A stretch of 39,805 nucleotides of DNA from Muribaculaceae bacterium (GCA_029060285.1 JAIDUH010000215.1:1-39805), one strand, 5' to 3'; counted from the first letter of the stretch, positions 24,809-34,410 are shown. Translations and numbers: made by a program. Notes: generated by a model from the sequence alone, not told the origin.

Positions 24809-27229
24809 ATGAAAACCACTCTCAATGAAATAGCGACGTTACTTGACTCATCGCTGAAAGGCATGAATCGGGATGTCGAACTCCTTCTTACCGACTCGCG
24901 GAGCCTGACTGACCCCGCGAAGTCGCTTTTTTTTGCCCTTCGGGGTAGCAGCAATGATGGTCATCGCTATATCCATGATTTGTATTCGCGCGGTGTCCGT
25001 AGTTTCGTAGTCAATGAAATTCCCGGGTCATCATCCGAAATGCCGGATGCTTCATGGATTGAAGTTGGCGACACCTTGAAGGCCCTTCAAAAAGTAGGCG
25101 CGCTTGGACGTGTAAATGCAACTGCACTTGTAGCCATCACCGGATCGAGGGGAAAGACCACTCTAAAGGAATGGCTGTTTCAGATATTATCCCCTACTCT
25201 CAATGTAAGCAGATCTCCTCGCAGCTATAACTCGCAGATCGGCGTTCCTCTCAGTCTTTGGGGCATCCGCCCGGGCAGCGATGTGGCTCTTATAGAAGCA
25301 GGAATCTCGAAAGCAGGAGAGATGAAATCAATTGCAGATTGCATAGCTCCCGATACTGTGGTGATCACCAATATAGGGGATGCCCATGCACAAGGATTCA
25401 GCTCCAAAGTGGAAAAGATTAAGGAGAAGGTGTCGCTTGCTGCAGGGGATTCAGTCAAAAAGGTGATCTATTGTGCCGATGATCCTGAGGTGGAGGCAGC
25501 TGTGATTGGCCAATGCGATGGAAAGGAACTTATAGGTTGGCATATATCTGATATTCCGGCCGACCTTTTCGGAGAAGATTTTGCAAATGTGGAAATCAAG
25601 GGATGGGAGATCGAGAATGCAGGACATGCCATAGCAGTGGCTAAAAGTCTTGGCTTGCCTGAAGAAGAAATAGGGAAATCGCTCAAAAGGCTCCACCGCA
25701 TTGGTACGCGCCTTAATGTCAGTGAAGGCGTCAATGATTGCCTCGTGATCCACGATTCTTACACATCCGACCAGTCATCGCTTGCTCCGGCTCTCGATTT
25801 TATGAAGCGTCGTATTGCTCCCGGAAGTAAGGAGACACTTATTGTCAGCGATCTTCTTCACGAGGCCGACTCATCTGAAGATGCCATGGCATCCATGGCT
25901 GATATGCTGAAAAATAGTGGTGTGAAGCGCCTTATTGGTGTAGGTCTCAGTATGAAGAAGGGGGCTGACAAGCTTGCGTCTGTCGTGGAAGAATCAGCTT
26001 TCTTTGATACTACTGATGAGTTGCTCGCTTCATTAAGTACATCCGATTTTTGCAACGAGACAATCCTTCTCAAAGGGGCTCCGCAGTTTGAATTCGGCAG
26101 AATAGCACAGCTGCTTGAAGCTCGTACGCATGAGACTGTTCTCGAGGTGAATCTTGATGCAGTAGTCAGAAACTATAATTATTTCCGCTCAAAGCTACCT
26201 GCCGGTACTGGTCTCGTGGCAATGGTGAAAGCATCCGGATATGGAGCCGGAAGTTATGAGATAGCCAAGACTCTACAGGATTGTGGTGCGTCTTATCTTG
26301 CTGTGGCAGTTCTTGACGAGGGTATAGATCTTCGACGCCGCGGGATTACTATGCCGGTGATGGTGATGAACCCGAAGGTGGTCAACTATCGCCAGATGTT
26401 TGCCAACCGCCTTGAGCCTGAGGTCTTCTCCATGCCGATGCTCCTCGACGTGGTGAAGGAGGCGGAGAAATATGGAGTGAAAGACTATCCGGTGCATATC
26501 AAGCTCGACACCGGAATGCATCGCATGGGTTTTGTCGAAGATGAACTTCCCGAAGTCATGAGGATTCTTAACTCCACAGATTCAGTAAGAATTGCTTCCG
26601 CATTCAGCCATCTCGCCACAGCCGATTGTCTGGATATGGACGATTATACTCTTCTCCAGCTTCAGCGATTTGATAGCTTTACCAATTATATGCTTCAGGA
26701 ATCGCCCAGACCCTTCCTTCGCCATGTGCTCAACTCTGCAGGAATACTCCGTTTCCCCGAATATCATTATGATATGGCACGTCTTGGCATAGGTCTTTAT
26801 GGTGTGAATACATTGCCGCCCGAAGTAGAGCAGCCTTTGTCAGTGGTCAGCACCCTCCGTACGGTCATCATCGCCATACGGGACTGGAAGAAAGGGGAGA
26901 GTATCGGCTACGCACGTCGCTCCATCCTAGAGCACGACTCTCGAATAGCGACCATACCGATTGGATATGCCGATGGCATGAACCGTCATTTCGGACGTGG
27001 TAATATCACTGTAAAAGTTAACGGCAAGGATGCCCCTACCGTTGGAAATATCTGCATGGACGCTTGTATGATAGATGTCACAGGAATTGACTGTAAGGAA
27101 GGCGACGTTGTTGAGATCTTCGGCCCCACTGCATCAGTCGATCGCCTCTCCGACCTCCTCGATACTATCCCCTACGAGATCCTTACCTCCGTCTCTCCCC
27201 GCGTCAAGCGTGTCTACTACAGAGAGTGA
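24809..27229 (+). CDS. alr: MurF-like ligase / alanine racemase fusion
   Basis: An 806-residue fusion known in Bacteroidetes. The ATG at 24809, 2 bases after the NSS stop, is chosen over one at 24752 inside the NSS gene. Residues 1-440 are Mur-ligase-like: LLLTDSRSL near 25, P-loop TGSRGKTT at 111-118, [14 protein letters not shown] at 136-149. Residues 444-806 are a full alanine racemase: PLP lysine K474 in AMVKASGYG, Tyr701 in [17 protein letters not shown] at 717-723 and [11 protein letters not shown]. The racemase half should supply D-Ala for peptidoglycan. The ligase half is atypical: SRGK for [12 protein letters not shown] where MurF has YNANP-like residues, and KGAPQFEF for KGSR. It may be weak or inactive as MurF. 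The 3' end overlaps the convergent ATPase gene by 96 bases. Confidence 0.93.
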   Translation: MKTTLNEIATLLDSSLKGMNRDVELLLTDSRSLTDPAKSLFFALRGSSNDGHRYIHDLYSRGVRSFVVNEIPGSSSEMPDASWIEVGDTLKALQKVGALGRVNATALVAITGSRGKTTLKEWLFQILSPTLNVSRSPRSYNSQIGVPLSLWGIRPGSDVALIEAGISKAGEMKSIADCIAPDTVVITNIGDAHAQGFSSKVEKIKEKVSLAAGDSVKKVIYCADDPEVEAAVIGQCDGKELIGWHISDIPADLFGEDFANVEIKGWEIENAGHAIAVAKSLGLPEEEIGKSLKRLHRIGTRLNVSEGVNDCLVIHDSYTSDQSSLAPALDFMKRRIAPGSKETLIVSDLLHEADSSEDAMASMADMLKNSGVKRLIGVGLSMKKGADKLASVVEESAFFDTTDELLASLSTSDFCNETILLKGAPQFEFGRIAQLLEARTHETVLEVNLDAVVRNYNYFRSKLPAGTGLVAMVKASGYGAGSYEIAKTLQDCGASYLAVAVLDEGIDLRRRGITMPVMVMNPKVVNYRQMFANRLEPEVFSMPMLLDVVKEAEKYGVKDYPVHIKLDTGMHRMGFVEDELPEVMRILNSTDSVRIASAFSHLATADCLDMDDYTLLQLQRFDSFTNYMLQESPRPFLRHVLNSAGILRFPEYHYDMARLGIGLYGVNTLPPEVEQPLSVVSTLRTVIIAIRDWKKGESIGYARRSILEHDSRIATIPIGYADGMNRHFGRGNITVKVNGKDAPTVGNICMDACMIDVTGIDCKEGDVVEIFGPTASVDRLSDLLDTIPYEILTSVSPRVKRVYYRE

Positions 27230-27928
27230 GTCCTGCTCTGTAGCATCCGTCATTTCTATTTCAACTTCTATTGCCGGAGGCAAGACTTTGCCGTCGGCCA
27301 TTTCTATCACTCTGTCGGCTATGGCGGCAAGCGACGAGTCGTGGGTCACCATCACTACCGTCTGTCCCAATCTATCGCGCAGATCTACGAAAATATCCTG
27401 AATCTCTTGCCTGTTGGCTGAATCAAGGCTTCCCGTTGGCTCATCGGCAAAAATTATTTCAGGATCATTAATCAGAGCCCGCGCTATAGCTGTACGCTGT
27501 CGTTCGCCTCCGCTCATCGCCGCAGGCTTATGAAGCATACGTGCTTCTAATCCTAACTGAGTCAATAAGTCGGCAGCCTTCTCCATTGCCTTCTTCTTTG
27601 AAGTCCCTGCTATCAAAGCCGGGAGGGCAACATTCTCTTGTGCCGTAAACTCAGGAAGAAGCTGATGGAACTGGAAGACAAATCCCATATTCTTGTTTCG
27701 GAAAGCTGAAAGCTTCTTGTCTTTCATTCCGATGAGTTCAGTCCCATTAAAAAGCACGCTTCCCGTGTCAGGCTTTTCAAGAGTGCCGGCAATCTGCAAC
27801 AATGTGGTCTTCCCGGCGCCTGAAGGACCGACAATTGCTGCTATTTCTCCTTTCCCTATTGAAAGTGAAATACCTTTAAGCACTTCCAAATTTCCAAAAG
27901 ACTTATAAATATTCCTAATCTCAAGCAT
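27134..27928 (-). CDS. LolD-like ABC transporter ATP-binding protein with C-terminal extension
   Basis: A 264-residue ATPase of the LolD/MacB/FtsE group. Walker A GPSGAGKT is at 34-41, the Q-loop follows VFQ, the signature MSGGERQR is at 138-145, Walker [10 protein letters not shown] at 158-166 and the switch His in VTHD near 196. LolD proteins usually end near residue 220. Here about 48 further residues (217-264, acidic and Asp/Glu-rich) follow, and the last 31 are encoded opposite the 3' end of alr. Likely role: powering lipoprotein release or another MacB-type permease, which is not in this window. It follows the rsmF-like gene by 74 bases on the same strand. FtsE is an alternative reading, but ftsX is 7 kb away on the other strand. 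Confidence 0.9.
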   Translation of the reverse strand: MLEIRNIYKSFGNLEVLKGISLSIGKGEIAAIVGPSGAGKTTLLQIAGTLEKPDTGSVLFNGTELIGMKDKKLSAFRNKNMGFVFQFHQLLPEFTAQENVALPALIAGTSKKKAMEKAADLLTQLGLEARMLHKPAAMSGGERQRTAIARALINDPEIIFADEPTGSLDSANRQEIQDIFVDLRDRLGQTVVMVTHDSSLAAIADRVIEMADGKVLPPAIEVEIEMTDATEQDSLSVVDTLDAGRDGGKDLVGDSIEEVGEAID

Positions 27929-28002
27929 ATTCTTTTCATTTTTAAGCTTATTGGATTAATCATGATTCAACTTGACTGATGATGATTCATCCGGACAGCT
28001 TT

Positions 28003-29397
28003 TTAGTTTTTCAAGTTCTTGATCCTATATTCATTCGGATAAAGGTTGTTTGCCCTGTTCCCCAGATTCTTTAAAAACCCAAGTGGATATCCTTCATACG
28101 TCACAGTCACATATCCCTTTGGTGTCTGCTCAGGCAGCAGGACAGCATCTCGCGATAAATACCGCAGTGCATCTTCTTTAGAAAGCTCAACTTCCGGAAA
28201 TGAGTGAGCCTTGACTGTAGACATTGCAAGCGGATGCGAAGGGATCAAATCCTTTCCCTTGATTTCTCCTATCTCAACACCTGCTGAGATTATCCGTACC
28301 CCTTTGGGTATAGACTCAAGAAGATCGGAAGTTTCCGGAGTCATGGCAAGAAGAAATCCATTATGGTTGACAATTTCATAGTCTCCGGAGACCCACGACT
28401 TTGCAGTCTCGATCATCCTCTTGTCTGTCTTTTCAGTGCCTTTCCCATCCTTCTTCCCTTTTTTCCTTGCCTTTGAGGGGGCCTTGTCGGATTGGGAATT
28501 CTTGGGCTTTTTAAATACCGAAATAAACAATCCTTCACCTCGGGTAAATCCTGGCATAAACCTGAGACATGGAATCTGTCCTTTGACTTCTCCTTGAATA
28601 CCATATTTCCCAGCAAGGCCCGTGTCGATTGGTTCAAGCCCATAAGTCTCAGCAATCCAAGCCGCATTATCTTCATCTTCGGAAGTGTTGAAGGTGCAGG
28701 TGGAATAAATGAGAAATCCATCCGGCTTCAACATTTCCACACCATTAGCAATGATTTCTCTTTGAAGTGTGGCGCACTGCTTGATGAGCCCTTCGCTCCA
28801 TTGGCGGCGTGCCGCCTCTTCTTTCCGCATCATGCCTTCGCCGGAGCAAGGTGCATCTATAGCAACGATGTCGAAACATCCCTTCATTTCAGCCAACCTT
28901 GACGTGTCGCAGTTTGTCGCTATGACATCAGGATAGCCGTACTTGCAAAGATTCTCTTTCAGAATGTTGGCTCTGGACGCGACATATTCATTGGCAAGCA
29001 TTACGCTTCCTTCCGGCAATGCATTCAGAATGGCGGTGGTCTTTCCTCCGGGTGCGGCACATAGGTCGCAAACCCTGACCGGATTGTCTCCGATTAACCT
29101 TTTCACGATTGTCTCGTATGCCATTGATGAAGCGTCTTGCACATAGAAAGCCCCTGCATGCAAAAGTGGGTTATGAGTGAAGTTAGGGCGTTCTGCAAGG
29201 TATGACCCGGAAATGCACCATTCCACAGGCATCATGTCGGGATACAGTGGTTTGGATGGCAGTTTTCTTATATTGACACGAAGGGATGTTTCCGGCTCTT
29301 CCCGAAGTGCCGAAAACAGGATTTCTGCTCTTTTTTCTCCGATTTCAGACCTCATTAGGGTCTTAAAACCATCAGGTATAAATTTATCTTCAATCAT
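28003..29397 (-). CDS. RsmF-like rRNA (cytosine-C5) methyltransferase
   Basis: A 464-residue NOL1/NOP2/Sun-family enzyme using SAM to make m5C in 16S rRNA. SAM-binding DLCAAPGGKT is at 111-120. The two catalytic cysteines are Cys184 in DAPCSGEGMMRK (181-192) and Cys234 in STCTFNTSEDE. A Lys/Gly-rich linker near 304-330 separates the catalytic domain from a C-terminal PUA-like RNA-binding region ending GFLKNLGNRANNLYP, characteristic of the RsmF/YebU type rather than RsmB. The ATG at 29397 lies 7 bases after a minus-strand -7 box, so the leader is almost absent. It is divergent from the RsmI-like gene across 48 bases, and the two rRNA methyltransferase genes share that promoter region. Confidence 0.92.
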   Translation of the reverse strand: MIEDKFIPDGFKTLMRSEIGEKRAEILFSALREEPETSLRVNIRKLPSKPLYPDMMPVEWCISGSYLAERPNFTHNPLLHAGAFYVQDASSMAYETIVKRLIGDNPVRVCDLCAAPGGKTTAILNALPEGSVMLANEYVASRANILKENLCKYGYPDVIATNCDTSRLAEMKGCFDIVAIDAPCSGEGMMRKEEAARRQWSEGLIKQCATLQREIIANGVEMLKPDGFLIYSTCTFNTSEDEDNAAWIAETYGLEPIDTGLAGKYGIQGEVKGQIPCLRFMPGFTRGEGLFISVFKKPKNSQSDKAPSKARKKGKKDGKGTEKTDKRMIETAKSWVSGDYEIVNHNGFLLAMTPETSDLLESIPKGVRIISAGVEIGEIKGKDLIPSHPLAMSTVKAHSFPEVELSKEDALRYLSRDAVLLPEQTPKGYVTVTYEGYPLGFLKNLGNRANNLYPNEYRIKNLKN

Positions 29398-29404
29398 TTC
29401 ACCG

Positions 29405-29412
29405 CAAAATTA
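29405..29412 (-). promoter_or_regulatory. -7 box of rsmF-like gene, near-leaderless
   Basis: On the minus strand TAATTTTG (29412-29405) is followed by 7 bases and the ATG at 29397, implying a leader of 0-3 bases. No clear -33 element was found. Confidence 0.5.
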
Positions 29413-29433
29413 GCAAAAAACGCGGAATTTTGT

Positions 29434-29441
29434 TAATTTTG
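29434..29441 (+). promoter_or_regulatory. -7 box of rsmI-like gene, leaderless geometry
   Basis: TAATTTTG at 29434-29441 is followed by TAGT and the ATG at 29446, the same 4-base spacing as at xseA and tamL. The -33 region is weak. Confidence 0.5.
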
Positions 29442-29445
29442 TAGT

Positions 29446-30198
29446 ATGAAAATTCAATCTGCCCTTTATCTTGTCCCCGTTCCTATCAGTGGAGCCCCCG
29501 TTTCCGACGTAATTCCTGCCGGAAATCTGGAGGTAGTGCGCCAACTGCGTCATTTCATTGTAGAGAATCTTCGGACCGCGCGTCGCTATTTGCGTCATAT
29601 TGATCCCGTGTTCCCCATCGCAGACTGCACATTTGATGTCCTCGATCGCCATACAAGCCCCGAGGAAGTGGCAGGCATGTTGGAACCGCTTCGCAATGGC
29701 GAGCCTGTAGGCGTCATGAGTGAGGCGGGATGTCCTGCAGTGGCTGATCCGGGAAGTCATCCGGTTGAAATAGCGCAAAGGGAAGGGCTGAAAGTCATTC
29801 CTCTTGTAGGCCCAAGCTCCATTCTGATGTCGTTGATGGCTTCAGGCTTCAATGGTCAAGGATTTGCTTTCCATGGATATCTGCCAATAGATGGGACCGA
29901 ACGCCGAAAGGCTTTGAAACGCCTTGAATCGGAATCCGCATCGAGAGACATGACACAGATTTTCATAGAAACACCATATCGCAACAACCGTATGGTGGCA
30001 TTTCTTTCAGAGTCCCTGGATCCCTCCACTATGCTATGTGTGGCTTGTGATATCACTGATCCCGATAGGGAAGAGGTGGTGACAGCCAAGTCTCAGGCAT
30101 GGCGTAAAAGAAAATATGACTTTGACAAACGTCCGGCTATTTTCCTCCTCTATGCTGGTGCTAAAGGCGGCGACCGTCGTAGGTATGAGAAAAAATGA
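29446..30198 (+). CDS. RsmI-like SAM-dependent methyltransferase
   Basis: A 250-residue member of the tetrapyrrole methylase (corrin/porphyrin) fold, in the RsmI branch whose E. coli member makes 2'-O-methyl-cytidine 1402 in 16S rRNA. It begins ALYLVPVPIS, has SEAGCPAVADPG at 92-103 (SAM pocket) and GPSSILMSLMASGF from 122, both RsmI hallmarks, and IETPYRNNRM near 178. It is about 35 residues shorter than E. coli RsmI and is more divergent at the C-terminus, so it may be a sister family common in Bacteroidetes with a different target. Its stop overlaps the next start by 4 bases (ATGA). Confidence 0.85.
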   Translation: MKIQSALYLVPVPISGAPVSDVIPAGNLEVVRQLRHFIVENLRTARRYLRHIDPVFPIADCTFDVLDRHTSPEEVAGMLEPLRNGEPVGVMSEAGCPAVADPGSHPVEIAQREGLKVIPLVGPSSILMSLMASGFNGQGFAFHGYLPIDGTERRKALKRLESESASRDMTQIFIETPYRNNRMVAFLSESLDPSTMLCVACDITDPDREEVVTAKSQAWRKRKYDFDKRPAIFLLYAGAKGGDRRRYEKK

Positions 30199-31139
30199 GT
30201 AAGAAGATATATTTTGAAGATCAACCGGAACTCCCTTTCGAGGAATGGAGCAATCCTTATGCTGGAGATTCTGCAAATAAAAAACTGACTGCAGCTCCTA
30301 AGCCTTTATATTTCTGTTCCTTTGGAAGCGGGTCAAGCGGCAATTCCTCTTATGTCGGTTCAAGAGAGGGGGGACTGATAATTGATGTGGGAATCAGGGG
30401 GGAGGAGATAGAACGAGGGCTTGCGGCCAACGGCGTTTCCATGAATCATGTAAAGGGAATCCTTCTGACACATGATCATTCCGATCATGTGAAATATGTA
30501 TATGCGTTGCTGCGAAATCACCGCCACCTAAAGCTCTTCTGCACCAACCGTGTGCTCAATGGCATGTTGCGCAGGCATTCCATCTCGAAGCGCATAAAGG
30601 AATACCATGTGCCAATTTTTAAAGAAATTCCCTTCAAAGTGCTTGATTTTGAAGTCACGGCTTTCGATGTGCCTCACGATGGGACAGACAACATGGGATT
30701 TTCTATCGAATTCGATTCCCGGCGTTTTGTGATTGCTACTGACCTTGGCGAAGTGTCAGACCGCGCCCGCTTCTATATGAGTAAAGCCACTTATCTGATG
30801 ATAGAAGCCAACTATGACGCCCATATGCTTCGTATGGGAAGGTATCCAGAATATCTTAAGGCTCGTATAGCAAGCGGCTCCGGGCATCTTGACAATCGCC
30901 AGACTGCGGCATTTCTCAGTGAGATTATTAATCCCGGTCTCAATCATATCTTCCTTTGCCACCTGTCGCAAGACAACAATACTCCTCAGATAGCTCTCCA
31001 CACAGTAAGGGATGCCTTGGAACGTAAAGGAATTAAAGTAGGCAATGCTCTGGAAACTCTGGAAGATCAAAAGGCTGATGTGCAGCTGGCGGCGCTGCCT
31101 CGTTTTGATATGACTCGATGGTTCGTTTTTAGAAAATGA
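30195..31139 (+). CDS. WalJ/YycJ-like metallo-beta-lactamase-fold hydrolase
   Basis: A 314-residue MBL-fold protein. The fold begins with FCSFGSGSSGNSSYVG near 40-54, the zinc motif THDHSDH is at 92-98, and VPHDGTDNMGFSIEF and a late FLCHLSQDNN provide further metal ligands. This is the YycJ/WalJ branch, whose members act as nucleases or in cell-wall coordination; the substrate here is not known. About 36 residues precede the fold, containing DQPELPFEEW, an extension I do not recognise. It overlaps the RsmI-like gene by 4 bases and precedes mtaB by 4 bases, placing it in an RNA-modification operon. Confidence 0.87.
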   Translation: MSKKIYFEDQPELPFEEWSNPYAGDSANKKLTAAPKPLYFCSFGSGSSGNSSYVGSREGGLIIDVGIRGEEIERGLAANGVSMNHVKGILLTHDHSDHVKYVYALLRNHRHLKLFCTNRVLNGMLRRHSISKRIKEYHVPIFKEIPFKVLDFEVTAFDVPHDGTDNMGFSIEFDSRRFVIATDLGEVSDRARFYMSKATYLMIEANYDAHMLRMGRYPEYLKARIASGSGHLDNRQTAAFLSEIINPGLNHIFLCHLSQDNNTPQIALHTVRDALERKGIKVGNALETLEDQKADVQLAALPRFDMTRWFVFRK

Positions 31140-31143
31140 TTTT

Positions 31144-32502
31144 ATGACAGACGACACTAACATATTACGTGCTTCTTTCCATACTCTTGGATGTAAACTG
31201 AATTTTTCGGAAACATCAGCCATTGGTATGCAACTTGCAGAAATGGGAATCATAAGGGCACTTCCGGAAGAAATCCCCGATATTGTTGTGGTCAATACGT
31301 GCTCGGTGACCGAAATGGCTGATAAGAAAGGACGTTCCCTCATACGGCGTCTTCGTAACCGATGGCCTGAGGCCACCCTCGTTGTGACCGGGTGCTATGC
31401 CCAATTAAAACCGCAGGAAGTGGCAGCTATCGAAGGTGTGGATATTGTCCTTGGCAATGATGAAAAACTCAGGATTGCTGATTTCCTTAAGCAATGGGAG
31501 ACGGAGCGTCGTAGCCGGGTGGCAGTCCATGACTATCTTGACATCAGGGAATTCAGAGGAGCATGCGAACGTGGCGACCGTACGCGCTATTGGCTGAAAG
31601 TGCAAGATGGGTGTGACTATTTCTGTACGTATTGCACTATACCGTTTGCACGCGGACGCAGCCGTTCAGGACAGATATCAGATCTCGTAGCAGAAGCTGA
31701 AAAGGCAGCAGCTGCCGGCGGCAAAGAAATTGTACTTACGGGTGTGAATGTCGGTTGCTTTGGCAAGGATACAGGAGAAGAATTCATCGAGCTCCTTAAG
31801 CGTCTGGATGCCGTGGAAGACATTGAAAGATACCGCATTTCAAGCATCGAACCCAATCTGCTGACAGAAGGGATCGTGCGTTGGATTGCTGAGGAAAGCC
31901 GTGCTTTCATGCCGAGTTTCCACATCCCTCTTCAATCAGGATCAGACGAGGTGCTTCGGCTGATGAACCGACGTTATCGCACAGATCTTTTTACTGACAG
32001 GATATCTCTGATCAGAAGCCTCATGCCGGATGCCTTCATTGGTGTTGACATTATTGCAGGAGCACGCGGAGAGACTGAGAAGGAATGGGAAAGGAGTTTT
32101 AGCTACGCTGAGTCTCTTCCCGTTAGCCGTTATCATGTGTTCCCTTATTCTGAACGTCCCGGTACTAAGGCCCTTGGAATCGATCATCAGGTCAGTCAGG
32201 AAGAGAAGCATAGAAGGGTAGCTGCGCTCACCAGGCTGAGCGACGAAAAACTCCGTGACTTCTCGCGTCGTTTTATCGGTAGCTCACGGCCCGTGCTTTG
32301 GGAGCATCCAGATGCTGGCGATGATGGCATAATGTATGGTCATACGGATAATTATCTAAGAGTCTGTGCAAGGGCATCCTCATCACATTACAACACGATA
32401 ACCCCGACTCTCATTACATGCTTTAAGGATGTTGAGACTCTTATGGGCTTCGTTGACTCAGAGTTGCATAACATAGAAGGAGAAAACTACAAAAACTTTT
32501 GA
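31144..32502 (+). CDS. mtaB: tRNA t6A37 methylthiotransferase MtaB
   Basis: A 452-residue radical-SAM methylthiotransferase that converts t6A37 to ms2t6A in tRNAs reading ANN codons. The N-terminal UPF0004 domain has the three cluster cysteines Cys17 (TLGCKLN), Cys53 (NTCSVTEMADKK) and Cys84 (TGCYAQ). The radical-SAM CxxxCxxC is at 157-164 in DGCDYFCTYCTIP. VTEMADKK and the overall length favour MtaB over MiaB or RimO. A short C-terminal TRAM-like region follows. Its TGA is 2 bases before the ATG of the glycosyltransferase gene. Confidence 0.94.
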   Translation: MTDDTNILRASFHTLGCKLNFSETSAIGMQLAEMGIIRALPEEIPDIVVVNTCSVTEMADKKGRSLIRRLRNRWPEATLVVTGCYAQLKPQEVAAIEGVDIVLGNDEKLRIADFLKQWETERRSRVAVHDYLDIREFRGACERGDRTRYWLKVQDGCDYFCTYCTIPFARGRSRSGQISDLVAEAEKAAAAGGKEIVLTGVNVGCFGKDTGEEFIELLKRLDAVEDIERYRISSIEPNLLTEGIVRWIAEESRAFMPSFHIPLQSGSDEVLRLMNRRYRTDLFTDRISLIRSLMPDAFIGVDIIAGARGETEKEWERSFSYAESLPVSRYHVFPYSERPGTKALGIDHQVSQEEKHRRVAALTRLSDEKLRDFSRRFIGSSRPVLWEHPDAGDDGIMYGHTDNYLRVCARASSSHYNTITPTLITCFKDVETLMGFVDSELHNIEGENYKNF

Positions 32503-32504
32503 TC

Positions 32505-33506
32505 ATGGCTTTAGGTGCAATTCTATCTGTGATGATCCTTAACTGGAATGGTGAGAAGCTTCTTCGCGAGTTTCTCCCTTCGGTCATTGCTAATACTCAA
32601 GGACCGGAAGTGGAAGTCATAGTCATAGACAACGGTTCGACCGATGACTCCATGAAAGTGCTGTGTGAAGAATTCCCGAATGTCAAAATCTTAGCTTTCG
32701 ATGAAAACTTAGGTTTTTCAGGAGGCTACAATCGAGCAATAAAAGAAGTGGATTCCGAATTCGTAGTGCTTTTGAATTCTGACGTTGAGACACCTCCCGG
32801 ATGGTGGCAGCCATTGCTCTCTTTTATGCACTCTCATCCCGAAGTGGGAGCCTGCCAACCCAAAATCCTTTCCTATCGGAATAAGGATAAGTTTGAATAT
32901 GCCGGAGCAGCGGGCGGCCTTCTTGATAAATATGGATATCCATATTGTCGCGGACGCCTCTTCGACAAAATTGAATATGATCTTTGCCAATATGACACAG
33001 GACCGGAAGATATAGCCTGGGCTTCGGGAGCCGCTTTGATGGTAAGGCGTGAAGTGTATTTAGATGCCGGAGGACTTGACGAACTCTTTTTCGCCCATAT
33101 GGAGGAAATCGACCTTTGCTGCAGAATCCATAATCTCGGTTATCGTGTCTGTATAGTGCCGGAGTCTTGCGTTTATCATCTTGGGGGTGCATCTCTCGCG
33201 CAAGGGAATCCCAGGAAAACGTATCTTAATTTTCGCAATAATCTTTTGCTGCTGCACAAGAATCTTCCTGAGAAACCGGGAAGGAAATTGCTTTTTAAAC
33301 GGCGACTGATGGATACGCTTGCCTTCTTTATGTATGTAGCCAAACTGGACTTTCCAAATGCAAAGGCTATTTTGCAAGCTCATTCTGACTTCAAAAAAAT
33401 GCGGAAAAATTATGTCTCCTTTCCTGACACAAATATTCTTGCGACACTTCCCGGAGCCGGCCGCTGTATCGTCATAGACCGGTATATCAAAGGCCGGAGC
33501 TCATAA
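32505..33506 (+). CDS. Family 2 glycosyltransferase (WcaA/rhamnosyltransferase-like)
   Basis: A 333-residue GT2 enzyme, predicted cytosolic and membrane-associated, moving a sugar from a nucleotide donor onto an envelope glycan. From the ATG at 32505 (a TTG at 32499 overlaps mtaB and is less likely), the GT-A motifs are VIVIDNGSTDDS near 38-49, ENLGFSGGYNRAI at 67-79, NSDVETPP at 91-98 as the metal-binding DXD equivalent, and FFAHMEEIDLCCR as the catalytic ED block. The C-terminal segment with a short hydrophobic patch (DTLAFFMYVAKL) may contact the membrane. It sits between mtaB and surE with no glycan cluster, so donor and acceptor are unknown. Confidence 0.9.
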   Translation: MALGAILSVMILNWNGEKLLREFLPSVIANTQGPEVEVIVIDNGSTDDSMKVLCEEFPNVKILAFDENLGFSGGYNRAIKEVDSEFVVLLNSDVETPPGWWQPLLSFMHSHPEVGACQPKILSYRNKDKFEYAGAAGGLLDKYGYPYCRGRLFDKIEYDLCQYDTGPEDIAWASGAALMVRREVYLDAGGLDELFFAHMEEIDLCCRIHNLGYRVCIVPESCVYHLGGASLAQGNPRKTYLNFRNNLLLLHKNLPEKPGRKLLFKRRLMDTLAFFMYVAKLDFPNAKAILQAHSDFKKMRKNYVSFPDTNILATLPGAGRCIVIDRYIKGRSS

Positions 33507-33543
33507 AGATGAATTATTTTAACTCTCAATTCAATATTATGAT

Positions 33544-34311
33544 ATGAAAAAATTAATTTTAGTCAGTAATGACGATGGTTATATGGCCAAAGGAGTAAGG
33601 GAGCTGATGAAGATGCTTGCTCCTTATGGCGAGGTGATAGCGGTTTGCCCCAATCAGGGTAGAAGCGGACAATCAATGGCTCTTACATTTGATGCTCCAC
33701 TCCGAATTTCTGAGGAGATCAGCCCTGTCGAAGGAACCAAATTATATAGTTGCAATGGAACACCGGTAGATTGCGTGAAAATATCGTGTTATACTGTGCT
33801 TGAGGGCAGAAAACCTGACCTTGTGGTAGCAGGTATCAATCATGGCAGCAATGCGTCGGTCAATGTGCTCTACAGTGGCACTATGGGAGCAGTCCAGGAG
33901 GGGTGTTCTTGGGGGGTGCCTTCTATAGGTTTTTCACTGACCACTCATGACCCCGATGCTGATTTCTCGTCAGTCGGGAAAATAGTGGATGCCTTGGTGC
34001 CGTCAATACTTGAGAACGGATTGCCGTCGGGGACGTTTATCAATGTAAATGTTCCGGCAGGCTATGCCGATGCTCCTGCTTCATTGTGTCGCGAATGCAA
34101 AGCTCATTGGAGCGAGGAATACAAGGAGTATCAAGATCCTATGGGACGTAAATTTTATATGTTGGCAGGACATATGGTCAATGACGAACCTGACAACGTT
34201 GATACAGATCTTTATGCACTGGAACATGGACGGACATCTGTCGTTGTCGAGATGCTCGACCGTACTGCTTCCTCACCTCTTATTCCTGATTGGATCAATG
34301 CTTGTTTTTGA
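33544..34311 (+). CDS. surE: 5'/3'-nucleotidase SurE
   Basis: A 255-residue SurE phosphatase, removing phosphate from nucleoside monophosphates in stationary phase. Metal ligands are visible as SNDDGYMAKGV (Asp10, Asp11), the GRSGQSM segment near 39-45 and GINHGSNAS (Asn99). YSGTMGAVQEG at 110-120 completes the active site. Length matches the family. It starts 37 bases after the glycosyltransferase and is the last gene before the 415-base non-coding interval ahead of ftsX. Confidence 0.95.
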   Translation: MKKLILVSNDDGYMAKGVRELMKMLAPYGEVIAVCPNQGRSGQSMALTFDAPLRISEEISPVEGTKLYSCNGTPVDCVKISCYTVLEGRKPDLVVAGINHGSNASVNVLYSGTMGAVQEGCSWGVPSIGFSLTTHDPDADFSSVGKIVDALVPSILENGLPSGTFINVNVPAGYADAPASLCRECKAHWSEEYKEYQDPMGRKFYMLAGHMVNDEPDNVDTDLYALEHGRTSVVVEMLDRTASSPLIPDWINACF

Positions 34312-34330
34312 TTCATTGAAATTGGTCAAA

Positions 34331-34380
34331 AGGTGTTAAATGTATAATAAATTAACACCTATATTTATAAATAGGTGTTA
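34331..34380. repeat. Three-arm palindrome with mutually exclusive hairpins
   Basis: Arm A AGGTGTTAA (34331-34339) and arm C ATAGGTGTTA (34371-34380) can each pair perfectly with the middle arm B TTAACACCTAT (34352-34362), giving a 9-bp stem (A-B) or a 10-bp stem (B-C). Arm C covers the place where the -33 element of the next promoter should be. No T-tract follows. It may be an operator array or a switch; it is in the interval after surE. Confidence 0.65.
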
Positions 34381-34398
34381 TAAGTCAAAAAAAAATAT

Positions 34399-34406
34399 TA
34401 ATTTTG
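34399..34406 (+). promoter_or_regulatory. -7 box upstream of candidate non-coding RNA
   Basis: TAATTTTG at 34399-34406, with the next base C, matches the -7 consensus. The -33 position (about 34376-34379) holds palindrome arm C rather than TTTG, so activity may depend on a regulator. Predicted start about 34411. Confidence 0.45.
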
Positions 34407-34410
34407 CATT

